Source: Talaromyces rugulosus (Eukaryota > Ascomycota > Eurotiomycetes > Eurotiales > Trichocomaceae). From it: a stretch of DNA of 64,000 bases. The notes under the pieces are model-generated. The model was not told the origin of the DNA and made no database searches. It saw nothing but the letters and a program-made list of their open reading frames with translations. Made by a program: the position numbers and the translations under genes. This document shows, piece after piece, positions 53,837 to 64,000 of the stretch (its first letter is position 1; each line of letters begins with the position of its first letter). The DNA lies in assembly GCF_013368755.1 (NCBI RefSeq), contig NC_049562.1, forward strand, positions 5,456,001-5,520,000. Reading direction: 5' to 3'.

Positions 53837-55164
53837 TTAATTACCACGGGTCTTCTTTGTGGCAGGGGCACTCGTGGCGGGCGAATCGTCAGCCTCTCGT
53901 TTCTTGGGAATAGAAGCCTCAGTTGGCGACTGCTTTTTTCTCTTCCAGATATCAAAAGGACTTCCACGCTTTCCCTTCTTCTGGGTCTCAGCAATGGCAG
54001 CCAAATGTGGAGCGATCATCTCGCCATCAGACAGACGACGAGAACGAAGAGCACGTTTAGGAGGAAGATTTTCCGCGGTGTCTTCAGAGGATGCTACAGC
54101 ATCATCGCTGTCGACGGGCTCAACTTGTTCGTCGATATCTGTAGTCGCCTCTTCATCGTCGTTATTGGTCGGTGGTGGCAGTTCTTCGCTTTTCACTTTC
54201 TCATTAGAGGGGAATAAAACGCGGCCTCTAATGGCGGAACGGGTGACGCGGGGAACACTAAGGTTGACGCTGCTGTCGAGCAAGTCTGGGCGATTGGCAA
54301 ACAGGCCCAAGTCTCCATCGTCGTCACTTTCCTCCTTCTCTTCATCTTTCTCGTCGAACTTGCGGAAAAGTTTCTTTCCACGGCTATAATTAATAGTAGT
54401 TAGCGTATACGCCAATATTAGATTATCCTTTCCAAAACTCACAATGTATATAACATTCCATCATCGCGTTTCACAGCATCTTTCGGGGCAAGCTCTGGCG
54501 TCGCAGAAGATGTCAATTTGCGGCGTTTTGGCATCACCGGCTCCGTCGAAGCAGGCATCGTGATCTCAGATTTTGCGGTAAAAATATTGTCGGGGTTATT
54601 GTTCACAGCTGGAATTCGATTGCGAATGTCTGTGAATATCTCGATGGTATTGCGATTTCCGTCAGAACCTTCGTCGAAGCTTCCCAAAGAGAAGCCAGTG
54701 GGATTCTTGATCTTCTTAGCGCGAGTTGAAGATGTAGTGGGGAAGAGAGACCGGGCAACGATTCCTAGGTCCGCATATGATTTTTTGTTGCCGTTTGGGG
54801 TCTTGACAGGAGTGGGGAGAAGAGTCGAGTCAGGCGGCAGCAGAGTTGCACGTGAGTGCTTGCTGGGTGATGCTGCTGCGGTTTGTGAGGAGCCAGACTG
54901 GCTAAGGTCATCGGCGAGCAGTGCGCGTCCTCGAACAACCTTGCGAGGCGACCTAGTTCTCGGGGGAGACAAAGTGCCTAGATTGTTTTGACGGCCGTCC
55001 TTTTTGGGAGATGAGGGAGGAGGGGTTGCGTTTCTTGCACTCAATTTCTGCCTTGCGATCCTTTCAGATTGTCTAGCAGGATAAGGGTCGTAGGAGTCAT
55101 AGCCAGTGCCATGCCGGGGGGCATGAGGTTCACGCAACAATCCAGGTGGAGGAGTGGTCGCCAT
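53837..55164 (-). CDS. SP/TP-rich nuclear protein, possible cell-cycle regulator
   Basis: Two exons (54443-55164 and 53837-54383) with a 59-nt intron (GTGAGT, CGCTAACTAC branch, TATAG) encode 422 aa. I do not recognise the family with certainty. The protein is mostly disordered, with at least eight SP or TP sites (TPPPSSPKK, LSPPRTRSPRK), basic clusters (PKRRKLTSS) and acidic runs. Conserved-looking islands are DLGIVARSLFP, DDGMLYTFRGKKLFRKFDE (created across the splice junction), PKRALRSRRLSDGEM and SPFDIWKRKKQ near the C-terminus. Several fit cyclin-docking (K/RxLF) and CDK-site patterns, so a CDK inhibitor or CDK substrate is plausible, but this is inference. It is head-to-head with DUO1. 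Confidence 0.7.
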
Positions 55165-55961
55165 GGTTCACGACACCAGTCTGCGCTTGTTTTTTTTTTT
55201 TTTTGTTTCCTTCTGTTCGGCTGTGATGCCTAGTGGGTTTCGATAATGATAGGTTGTGGGAGTTGATGACTGAGTCCTCTGGATAGTTCAGTCGCGTTGC
55301 TAAATGTAAACAAGGGATGTCTGTAGGTTTCCAATAAGCCCACACTGCAGACGCAGAACTGCTGCAGAACTCCTATTTCAGCACAACGTGGGCATTCCAC
55401 GTCCAAAACAGAATAATCGAGAATAATATGGGATATCCAAGCGAATAAAGCCAAAATGAAGGGACGCAACAGAGGATGGAGGGCGGCAGAGCGTGTGGTT
55501 GAGAGGAAAACAATGTTGGGCGGTTGAGGAATGCGGTGCCAGCCTGGGGGTTGTTGATCACCAGCCACTGCCCGTAATTCGGGAGGCTGACACTGGGCCC
55601 CGGCACGTGCCCCACTTCCTGCCAAGCCTGGCAGCGACGCCGAACAAGGAACGCGCTCCGTCAACAACCCCGCCAGAACAGCCAGCATCAACATAGAGCT
55701 GATCAATTCTCTCGTTTGTACTCTCGAGAGCTGCCTTGTTTTTGTTCTCGTCAATTGGCTGGCGCTCCTTTTCGTGCATACGCTTTTCGTCGGATCAGCG
55801 TTCCTTTTTTATCTTCACATCTCCACGCTAGGCACTGTTCTATCAAAAAAAGTATAACCAGTAGCTGTGCCACATTCTTTACCAACCCAAAGCTCGACTA
55901 TAAGCCCACCGCCAATAGCACGTTGTGCCAGACGACCACGAAATCACGAAATACTACCGTC
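55165..55961. other. Divergent promoter region with a poly-T run
   Basis: Lies between the SP/TP-rich gene and DUO1. A T run of about 14 sits at 55191-55204. An open frame of 174 codons on the minus strand (55230-55754) overlaps others and shows no family features, so I leave it out. Confidence 0.5.
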
Positions 55962-56735
55962 ATGACTTCAGCAACCGCTGCCGAGGAGATGGAGCGACTC
56001 CAGCTTTCCGACGGAGATACCGAAGAACTGTGGAACTCCCCATCCCAACGGCGCACGAAACCAATCAGCCAGAAGACCTCTACGACACCAGAGGAGCGAA
56101 CGCAGCATCGGGACAGCGAATTCGTGTACGGCCGAGAGGAGGCCCGGGAGCAAGCGCTGCGCAATGAATTGCAACGGGTGAGGACCGTCAACCAAGCCAT
56201 TGAGGGGGTTTTGGAGAGTCTCCAACGAGCTCGGGGAAACATGGAGGTATGTGCTATCTCACTATGGTGGTACTATGGCTATGGCTAATTTCAATGGCAG
56301 ACTGTTTCCCGGACCGTCGACTCTGCTTCAACATTAATGAATACCTGGACTCGGATCCTGTCGCAAACAGAGCACAACCAGAGACTACTTTTGAACCCCC
56401 AATGGCAAGGCGCCACCCACGACATATCTGAGATGGAGAACGAGGCGTTAGCGAAACAACAAGCCGCCGAGCGGAGAGAAAGGGAGCTTCAAGAACGCAG
56501 GGAGGCGGCTCGAAGAGCGGAAGAAGACAAGAAGCGAACCGACAGTGCTACGGCGACTAGCAGAGGCCGTGCCACATCTAGAGGAAGGGTAGTACGCGGA
56601 GGGTTGGGCAGGTCCACGAGTGTTTCCTCCAAGAGCAAGCCAGGCACCCAAACCACCTCGTCGACATCAACACGACGGCCAGTCAGCGGTATCGCGCGAG
56701 GCGGAGGGACAACTCGCGGCCGTGGTAAACCGTAG
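55962..56735 (+). CDS. DUO1: DASH complex subunit Duo1
   Basis: Two exons (55962-56246 and 56301-56735) with a 54-nt intron give 239 aa. The start MTSATAAEEMERLQLS is followed by an EEAREQALRNELQRVRTVNQ helix, VNQAIEGVLESLQRARGNME across the junction, and the conserved NTWTRILSQTEHNQRLLLNP and WQGATHDISEMENE, which define Duo1. The C-terminus is a Glu/Arg coiled coil and an RGRATSRGR basic tail. Duo1 is part of the ten-subunit DASH/Dam1 ring that couples kinetochores to spindle microtubules. The ORF is open upstream of the chosen ATG, but the residues there look like translated UTR. Confidence 0.93.
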
Positions 56736-57128
56736 GAAAGGAAATGAAATGACTAATGCCAATAGATGTTTATTTGTCTGGAAATATTACTTAGATACCC
56801 TAGATACCCACTGGCTGCATCTTGCGTTGTATCTACTAATTCAAAATATACATATGCACCTACATAATACGAAACTACATATAGGCAATATACACAATAT
56901 ATTAACTTTATGCGGAGTATACATGCACATATTGTTCCTGGTGGCTCGTGACGCACCACGGTCGAGCCAAGTGGGCCCGCGCGGTCTCTGAAGTCTAAGT
57001 AAAGTAAAGCTTATCAGCGCCGATAGGAGAAGCTCCAACGTAACTGTAACGATCTCCTGAACACCCTGGCCTCGCAATCACGCCGACGACAGGGAGCAAT
57101 TCTGCTCTCAGAACACCAGCCGATCACC
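56736..57128. other. Intergenic
   Basis: DUO1 3' flank and promoter of the Tic20-like gene. No gene is seen. Confidence 0.5.
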
Positions 57129-57983
57129 ATGAATTTCGCTCCTTACCAAGACGACTCGCCCGAAGTCGAACGAGCACTCTCTCCGCCCCCATTCGCCGAC
57201 CCGTTCAATCGTACCAAATCACCGCCAGCTCAACAACAACAACAACAACAACAACAGCAGCAGCAGCAACAGCGATCAACACCGTCCCCTCAGCCAAAGC
57301 AGGCACCGCCAAATTATTACTCTCATCCAAATACCAACAATGGATACATTGATTACAGCGCGTCCTCGAGCGGGTTTGGAAACACGCCGGCCTCCGACAG
57401 TCCGTTACATCAACAAGACTACGGTGGACGGGCAGACCTCGGCGCGTTTGATACCAGTTTACCATTGAGAATGGATTATGAGGCTATGCTGGCATACATA
57501 TTATTGCCACCTGCCGGTGGTGTCGCTTTGTTGTTGCTCGAGCACAAGAGTGACTATGTCCGGTATGCGCACTAACACCACTACTCTATGCGCCAGACAC
57601 CTAGACCAGGATTTAGCTGATTGTGATAAATATATAGGTTTCACGCATGGCAATCAAGCATGCTGTTTAGCGCTATATTCGTACGTCCAATCCCCTTCTC
57701 CGTCTCTCTATGCGACAACAACTCTTCTAACCCAAGTTGCCCTTTCCTGCTAGGTCCTTCATCTGATTTTTTCCTGGTCAAGCGTAATCTCGTGGCTCAT
57801 GTTTATTGGAGATATTGCCCTCATTGCATTCTTGAGTCTTCATGCCTATCAAGACGGTAAACTTGCTCGCTATCCTCCCTTGTCTTATTCACACGTGCTG
57901 ATAATCTTCTAGTTGACTCCCTCGAGCACTACGAAGTCCCCTTGTTCGGCCGTCTGGCAAATTCATTTGTAGACGATGAATAA
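57129..57983 (+). CDS. Tic20/DUF4870-like small membrane protein with a polyglutamine tract
   Basis: Four exons (57129-57562, 57638-57680, 57754-57856, 57913-57983) splice in frame to 216 aa. Residues 1-115 are disordered and include a 14-Gln run (57231-57272). The second half reads DYEAMLAYILLPPAGGVALL, HKSDYVRFHAWQSSML, then two more membrane segments (FSWSSVISWLMFIGDIALIA) and ends YEVPLFGRLANSFVDDE. The tyrosine/Phe-His-Ala-Trp-Gln turn between helices, and the PLFGRLA end, are those of DUF4870 (Tic20-like) proteins. Their function in fungi is not established; membrane location is predicted. The first exon alone would read into the intron and stop after ADYVRYAH-like residues, so the short exons matter. 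Confidence 0.82.
57231..57272 (+). repeat. CAA/CAG trinucleotide repeat (14 Gln)
   Basis: Fourteen Gln codons in a row, first CAA then mixed CAG, inside the disordered N-terminus of the Tic20-like protein. It is likely to vary in length between strains. Confidence 0.9.
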
Positions 57984-58746
57984 AAATGGAATAGCACATC
58001 GTACCCTTTTTTTTCCAATTCCTAGTTTATACTTTTTCACGTCAGTGACATTTTGGTGTTGTCAGATAGATACCCACATACTACTATTTTTCTGTCTCAA
58101 TGTTCTGTTTCATTTTGGTCTGTTAGATTCCGATTACATTGTATTGATTGTTTTTTTATTAATGGGTGTTGGGTATTTTCAAGTTTATATCGTACGATAA
58201 GGAGTTTTCAAAATGATAATATCATTGCATGATTGCGTTACAACATTAAACTACACTTTATCTACAATTATACCAACGTGTTAGCTGAAACTTGATGAAA
58301 CGTAAAGTACTTGTTGATTAATCATGTACCAGAATCGGTATATCACAAAAGGAGAAACCAAGAAGGCTCTGTTCCTCCCAAAAATCTTGAAAATCTTGGA
58401 TCAACGGTCATGACACATATATCAACATAGGAAGGGTGCAGAGAAATAGCGGGATGGGACTGAGAAAAACACAGGCAGTGATTCCCATTGGGATACATTC
58501 TTGGCTTGAAAGAAAAGTTGACGATTAAATGAAAAGTTGAGAGAAAAGGGATCCAAGGCTAAATTCGGAGCAAAGAAAAAAAGAAAGAAAAGCGAAAAGA
58601 AAAGAAGAAGAAGAAAAAGAAGAAATGAATAAAAGAAAAAGTGAGGGTGGTAGAAATCGTGGGCAAATTTTCGTATCATAGGTGCAAGTCAAGCGGTGAC
58701 TCTTTGTACAAAGGGTTGAGTCCTCAACGAGTGAAGAAGAGTGGTT
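57984..58746. other. Convergent intergenic region
   Basis: 3' flanks of the Tic20-like gene and the F-BAR gene. A purine-rich (GAAAA) tract lies at about 58560-58650. No gene is seen. Confidence 0.5.
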
Positions 58747-61700
58747 TTAAACGTTTTGCAAATAGTTACTGGGAACCAGTCCAGAAGGACCGCGGACTCC
58801 AGTTACCTCTGCCTCCCACCATCCATCATCCTGCAGTCGGAGGACTGCTAGGATATCTCCCTTTGAGAATCCAAGCTCTTCGGGGATTGCAGCGTTGTAA
58901 CTATACAATGCTCGCGCTAAAGTAAATTGTTAGCCTGAGTTAAAAAAAGAAGGGCGATCGGAATTTCCTTACCAAAATGCAAGACTGGGCGGCCATCGCG
59001 GCTGAAAGGCCGGTTTGGGTCAGCGAGGGCTACGCTCTTGCTACGAGACCGCGAGCCAACGTCTGGGCCGTTGCCATAATACATCGACTGGGGTCGGCCG
59101 CCATTGTCCCGTCCTTGACCACCGTAGTTATCATACCCGCCCCCATAGGGCTCGACTTGGTTTCCAGAAAGCTGAAGCTCCATACCATTGGCACTCGATG
59201 GACGATTAGTTTGAGCAAAGTGAGGTCGGGGAGAGACAGGACGACCAGCGTCAACGGGGGAGGCATGTCTCGAATATTGTCGTGGAGAGTACCCACGGTC
59301 ACTGCCAGCTCTAATACTAGCCGAGGGAGATTGCGCATGACGGCTGTTGTAGCTGTTTGACTGGTATGAAGATGGGCTAGTAGCCATTCCTCCACCGCCA
59401 CCGCCATATTGGCTCATGCGAGTATCAACCTGGGCGGGTTGTGGGCTAGCACTCCTTCTCAGTGTTGGAGCAGGAGACCGGGCACGAGGAATGTCCTGAG
59501 CATGGGCTTGCGACCTGGTAGGCATTCGTTGGGGGTTGTTGGAGCCTCCAAACATGTTCTGCGTCTGACCGACGTACTTCTGAGTCGTCTTTTGCATCTG
59601 GGCCGAAGTAAATGCCGGTTGGGGAGCATCCAGGCGTTTCACAGGGGCATCGTTATAGGAAGGTGGAGGAGCATCTGTATTGCAGTAAGTAGAATTCGGT
59701 GCTGAAGGTGCCGGCGTTGCTATACCATGGTATCGATCCGCAGAAACACGGCCGGCTGATGGCTTTCCAACGCCCTTGAGATCAGCGAGTGCCCGTGCAA
59801 TAGGGTCAACATTATCTTCTGCAGGCTTCGATGCCGGTGGCGCCTTCTTATCTGGAGATGCAACGTCGAAAACGTTATTGCCAATGTTCAATTGGAAATT
59901 CGCTCTGGGATCCACTGGCTCAGGACTAGCGGAACGGGCCTCGGCAGGTGATGGCGCCTTGTAGTTTATCTTTGTCGGACTACGGGAGTGCGACTGAGAC
60001 TGGCGGTCTTTATCATGGCGACTCTTGCGGCGGAATGGACTGTTACTGAAGAAGGCACTTCGCTTCTTCTGAACTTGTTTCTCCGGCGTCATGCCCGGCA
60101 TGGAAACACCATTGACCGGTTTGACGGGTGATTGCTTGATGCTTGGCGCAGGCTCTTGGCTAGAGAATGAGGAAGGGTTGGAGATGTCGCTCTGGTTGTC
60201 TTCGCGACTAGAAGGCCGGTATGCACTTGTAGCAGAGCTTCTCTCCGATGGTGGACCAGTTCGGCAAAACATCGTCATTCCATCGGTTGGGTAAGAATTA
60301 TGTGGCACCTTGTTGATTTCACCATGTTGGTTGGGGTCGTAATTTGGCGGTAACTGGCCTCCACGACGAAGGTCTAGCGGTGCTGGCTGGGATGGCTGTG
60401 GCTGTGGCTGACTCTGCGGTTGCTGGATGGGCTGGGCTTGCTGTGGGCTAGGCTTCTGAGGTGTCACTGTCGCTTCCCTGCTATTCGGAGTGGTAGCATT
60501 GGGATGCCCCATTTGAGCAGCCAGGTCTGAGCTCGGGTCATGGTGGGACTCATAGGTCGACGGTTGTGGAGAGGAGCTGCGGAAAGCTGGGTTTATCGCC
60601 CGTTGGAACTGAGCTACAGAGTAGTTATCTTCTTCTGATGTTTCGGAGCTGGCGTCGTTGATGTCTCCTCGACAGAAGTTTATGAAACGAGGGGGGTCTG
60701 GGATTTCTTGCCCAGTGCCTTGTTCTTTGATGAAGCTGAGGACGTCCTTTTCTACCTCGCAGTTCTCCAAAGAGACTCGAATTCGTTCGCAAGCCTTTAT
60801 AGATATTAGCCATGCCCTATAGGGGATTTAGTCCTTGCGACTTACCGCATCGTCGCTGACGCAGACGGTGGAAGCGATGTTTGCATAGGCCCAAAGGCTA
60901 CTCTTTGTGAAATCAAGTCGCTCTTCTTCCAAATCTTGAAATTTCTATTTCAATGTCAGCTCAAGAGACTATGTATTAGATACCAAGGAAAACTCACGTC
61001 GCAAGCAACCTTCCACTCCTTATTCCAGCGACCGGTTGTTTCTTGCAGGACCTTCACTGCTGCTTCGTACTCGGAGCTGTTTGAAGCAAGTTGGATCTGT
61101 GTCTTTTCTAATTTGGCTTTGTTTTTTCGCTCCTCTTGTCCCATGACCATGTGGCCTTGAGCTAGGTAACCTTTGATCCTCAGACAGTCTTGCTCATATC
61201 TGTCCCGTGTCTATAGTCGTATAGTTAGTGAATTGTAAATAGAACACATATCTGTACACAAACCTTGTTGACAGTGTGTGTTTGTTGGTTTTTGATTTTC
61301 AATAAACGTTCGATACCGTTCTGTACAATCTTGCGACGTTCCTTCATTCCTCCGGCAAAGGCGCCAAGGGGCTCTTCCAGCTCACCCTTCATTTGTTGTG
61401 AAATGGCAGCATGTGCTTTGGCAACGGCTTCTGTTTCACCCCGTACGACGTCGATTGATATACGGAGTGTGCCGGCCTCGCTGGATCCGAGGGGTTTTCG
61501 GCAGAGTGCAAGAAGCTTTCGGGCATATTCGTCTTCAATGGCAGCGCGAGCTATGCAGCTTGTTAATATGTTCCAGGCTTTGAAAGGCGTCGCGAGAGTG
61601 TAGGGCGCAGCTACATACTGCTATAAAAGTTTTTCAATTCATCACACGTTACTTTGGCATTATGCATCCGTTCCATCAACGGAATGACTCCTGAATCATC

Positions 61701-61821
61701 TTTGCCCCAGAAGTTATTGGCAACTGGGTATCATCAATCAGCAACGCGTCAAGCAGGAGATTCGATCGGTCGGCTTACATGACATGGCCACTGATGGCCC
61801 GTCTACTGCAGTGCCAGGCAT
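58747..61821 (-). CDS. F-BAR/SH3 septation protein (Cdc15/Imp2/Hof1 family)
   Basis: Seven exons (61779-61821, 61619-61723, 61264-61550, 60998-61210, 60846-60944, 58973-60794, 58747-58916) splice in frame to 912 aa. The F-BAR domain begins FANNFWGKDDSGVIPLMERM and continues TCDELKNFYSTRAAIEDEYA, then HTVNKTRDRYEQDCLRIKG and KFQDLEEERLDFTKSSLWAY. About 500 residues of Pro/Ser/Gln-rich disordered chain follow, with many SP sites. The last exon encodes a C-terminal SH3 domain: ARALYSYNAAIPEELGFSKG, DDGWWEAEV, GLVPSNYLQNV. Such proteins bind the plasma membrane at the division site and organise the actomyosin ring and septum. The start MPGTAVDGPS is in frame with a longer upstream open stretch (to 62094), which I take as UTR. 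Confidence 0.93.
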
Positions 61822-62436
61822 GCTGGGTTGGTGGTGTTGAGGTGTTGAGCTTCGACCAGCGGCTGCTCGTGGTTTCCGATCAAGCGGGAAAGCAGGCGGA
61901 TAAGATACGAGAAAAGAACGTCGTAGGTCATAAAACGGAATAATAGAAACAACAATAGAGATGTCACACTCTTGTAAGACAGACAAAATGGTGTCGAGGA
62001 CGAAGGGAGTGGAGATGGCAGCTGGGAAGTTCTCGACCGCGTGTTTACCGGCACCCGTCGCCCGGGGCAACCACACGCCGAACGGGTGACGCACTCCACG
62101 CTAGGATAATTGATAAGGATCCAAGCATTAATTAGTTAGTTAATTAAGACTAGTAGTGCTGCTTGCCAATTCTTATAGTTCCTAGAGTTTATTATTTATG
62201 ATATGGTCGAGAAAACTACTCCGTGTTGATTTCTAATTTGAACTATCTAACCCGACCTCGCGTCACGACTGAATGATGCAAGTCCCGAGAATCCCCAAAA
62301 CCCTTCTCACCACAAGCCGTGGATAGTTCGTGCTACGTACAGAGTAGCTCGACCTGCAAAGAGTCGAGCAGATACAGTCAAGTTTACTGCTTATCAAGGG
62401 CTTTGAAACCCCCGGGGCCGCTATGGACTGCATTTC
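61822..62436. other. Intergenic: F-BAR promoter / 5' UTR and tRNA 5' flank
   Basis: Stays open in the F-BAR frame to 62094 without family features. The rest is AT-rich. No gene is seen. Confidence 0.5.
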
Positions 62437-62483
62437 TCCGGTAAAGTATATATGGTATGGATATATATATATACCTTACCGGA
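62437..62483. repeat. Inverted repeat with 17-bp arms upstream of tRNA-Pro
   Basis: Arms TCCGGTAAAGTATATAT (62437-62453) and ATATATACCTTACCGGA (62467-62483) are reverse complements with one mismatch, around a 13-nt loop. The structure ends 67 bp before the tRNA-Pro(CGG) gene. Confidence 0.75.
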
Positions 62484-62550
62484 AAAATGCTTCCCTGCAT
62501 CAACTCCTTTTTTTATCAGACGAAAAGGCGGGCCGCATCTTGTATAGACT

Positions 62551-62655
62551 GGGTCGCTGGGCTAGTGGTATGCTTCATCCTTCGGGAAACCATTTTTCCA
62601 AGTAGTAAAACTACTTTCCTGGATGAGGTCCGGGGTTCGATTCCCCGGTGACCCC
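62551..62655 (+). tRNA. tRNA-Pro(CGG) with anticodon intron
   Basis: Acceptor strands GGGTCGC and GTGACCC pair fully (one G-U). The anticodon stem is CATCC/GGATG with loop TTCGGG-T, anticodon CGG. A 33-nt intron (62587-62619) follows base 37. The T-arm is CGGGGTTCGATTCCCCG. Mature length is 72 nt and the discriminator is C. A TTTTT terminator follows at about 62660. There is no D-loop insert. Confidence 0.92.
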
Positions 62656-62822
62656 CTATATTTTTGCCACCCGGTCTCGTTGGCAGAGAGAGAATCTTTC
62701 TTGAAAAAGGAAAAAAAAAAAGTGTGGTTTTTTTGCCACAGAAAACCGTCGGACGAAAAAAAAAAGCTAAGAACTTAGCACTAAAAACACTGACTAGTCC
62801 AAGTAGGTAGTAAAAAAGGTAG

Positions 62823-62931
62823 GGGCTCTCCGGGGAATCGAACCCCGGACCTCATCGTAGGTGGTCGTATGACCAGGGTTAACCTGGTCTGAACCCAAAC
62901 GATGAATCATAATCCACTAGACCAGAGAGCC
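62823..62931 (-). tRNA. tRNA-Pro(TGG) with anticodon intron
   Basis: On the minus strand acceptor GGCTCTC pairs with GAGAGCC. The anticodon stem is CATCG/CGATG with loop TTTGGG, anticodon TGG. An intron of about 35 nt lies at 62859-62893. The T-arm is identical to that of the other tRNA-Pro. A T6 terminator follows at about 62812-62817. It is convergent with the CGG gene, 167 bp apart. Confidence 0.92.
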
Positions 62932-63131
62932 GCTATGACAAATCAGATGATATTTACCATAGAAATTCGGTTCTACAAATCATGATCTTTTCCATTAGTC
63001 TTTTTATTTAGGCTAAAACCCTCTAGTTGAAAGGCGCTGCGAACCATGCATCTATCCTTAACGAACTGAACATCGATTGATGCGAGGGAGTAATCCAAAC
63101 ATGCTTGGCTAACTCTGATACCCTTCATTAC

Positions 63132-63933
63132 CTAGGTGGTAGTCTCAAAATACCGTCTCCCATCTCTCTTCAATCCCACGCGACGGCCAGGTGTGTTTAG
63201 AGAGACTTCGTAGTCAACTTCTTCAAGCATATCGACAAGATAATTCATGTCGCCTACCCATGATTCACCACGACCAAATAACCATGCCACGGAATATCTA
63301 GAGCGAATTTTTTTTTTCAGAGATACGGATACCAAGTCGAGCCGCCGATTATGTTGCCGTGGCATCAACCGCATGGTGGTGAGGATGCGGGCCGTCAGCG
63401 AGATCCTAAGCCTAGTTTCCGGGAAATAGTGAAAGAACATGTCCTCCGTTAATCTTCACTTGACAGTCTTTGCCCCCTAGAAGAACTCTCCGATAAGAGG
63501 CTATCGCCTGCTTATGGTATACAGTGACTCCAATTTCGTGGAACTTTTGCATCGCCTCCTTATCGTATTGTCGATGATTTGGGTCTGGCGAAGTTCGTAT
63601 GGCATGGAACGAGTTTCTCATACTCTCAGCCCAAGCTCGAATCTGAGGGTCTGCAGATAAAAGAAACTCTCGAAAGCCCTCCTTAGTAACTCCCATAGCT
63701 TGTTCTTTCCAAAGTTCAGAACCCTCGTTATCTCTGAACGATTGCCAAAATGGCAATGCAACATTGAGGTGTTGGCCTGCCCAGGCGATACGACTGCCTA
63801 GGGGAGTATACTCCTCAAGATCTTTCCAAGGAACAGTTTGGAAAACATTACACATCCACATCTCCACTAGATTCAGCAAAAGATGCATTTGCTTTTCTGA
63901 AAATCCAGCATCAGTGAGAGTAGTTAATCCCAC
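63132..63933 (-). pseudogene. Partial, frameshifted gene of unknown function at the window edge
   Basis: Two overlapping frames look like one protein: the first (63933 to 63412) ends NGGHVLSLFPGN and the second (from 63440 down to 63132) carries on FPETRLRISLTARILTTMRL. Dropping one base in the CCCGG near 63420 joins them as SLFP-ETRLR, giving about 270 residues. No intron with GT-AG ends restores the frame. The 5' end has no ATG and lies near the window edge, so it is probably incomplete. Motifs such as SVAWLFGRGESWVGDMNYLV and PWKDLEEYTPLGSRIAW belong to no family I recognise. A T-run at 63309-63318 is a second possible error site. It could be a decayed gene or an intact gene with an assembly error. 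Confidence 0.5.
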
Positions 63934-64000
63934 CTCTCAGAGGGGAATAAACCATGATTTTCCGTTGATGCTGCACGTGGAATTCCACACATTATAGTGT

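Noticed and set aside
61822..62094. In-frame N-terminal extension of the F-BAR protein
   Set aside because: F-BAR proteins of this group start shortly before the FANNFWG block; the added 90 residues are unstructured and look like translated UTR.

Overview
The window is nuclear DNA of a filamentous ascomycete, most likely a eurotiomycete (Aspergillus/Penicillium relatives). The reasons are the many short GT-AG introns (about 45-90 nt) with CTRAC-type branch sites, AflR-type Zn2Cys6 regulators, a fungal NST1, a DASH-complex subunit, and tRNA genes with anticodon introns. I did no database search. All family calls come from motifs and spliced reading frames read by eye. Every multi-exon model given a product here was checked by hand for frame continuity.

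Left arm (1-12.3 kb): two related AflR-like regulators (1089-2579 and 11027-12237, both minus) bracket housekeeping genes. These are a PAQR/Izh membrane receptor, a CSN8/Rpn12/eIF3k-like protein, TRAPPC12, DPM1 and a DUF1749 (SidJ-like) hydrolase. No biosynthetic genes accompany the regulators.

Gene-poor AT-rich block (about 12.3-22.6 kb): this is the unusual part. It carries one large intronless gene (15422-18190). Its protein joins a GIY-YIG-like segment to a segment with family-4 uracil-DNA-glycosylase signatures, and its reading frame appears to continue past a G9 homopolymer. A decayed copy of the glycosylase half lies at 21285-21903 and a small C-terminal scrap at 14801-14946. Each larger copy is followed by a tRNA-Asp(GTC) gene (19423-19562, decayed; 21978-22124, intact-looking). 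Both tRNA genes carry a normal anticodon-loop intron and also a 49/54-nt GTATGT...CTAAT...AG insert in the D-loop. Removing both inserts from the second copy gives a canonical 72-nt tRNA-Asp. Other repeats in the block are a 21-bp inverted pair, an interstitial telomere-like CCCTAA stretch and diverged direct repeats.

Right arm (22.6-62 kb): dense core genes. In order: a secreted Ser/Thr-rich protein, a TFIIIC WD-repeat subunit, a small DUF1115-like protein, NST1, VPS35, a Rho2-type GTPase with a 6-nt exon, mitochondrial ribosomal protein mL40, a GST-like protein, a RING-CH ligase, ILV2, galactokinase, RNase H2 subunit B, MCM10 (start codon apparently split by an intron), an SP/TP-rich nuclear protein, DASH subunit DUO1, a Tic20/DUF4870-like membrane protein and an F-BAR/SH3 septation protein. 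RNH202 and MCM10 share a divergent promoter with a perfect ACGCGT box. The ILV2 promoter has two perfect Gcn4/CpcA sites.

Right edge (62.4-64 kb): two convergent intron-bearing tRNA-Pro genes (CGG and TGG), a 17-bp-arm inverted repeat, and a partial frameshifted gene of unknown function.
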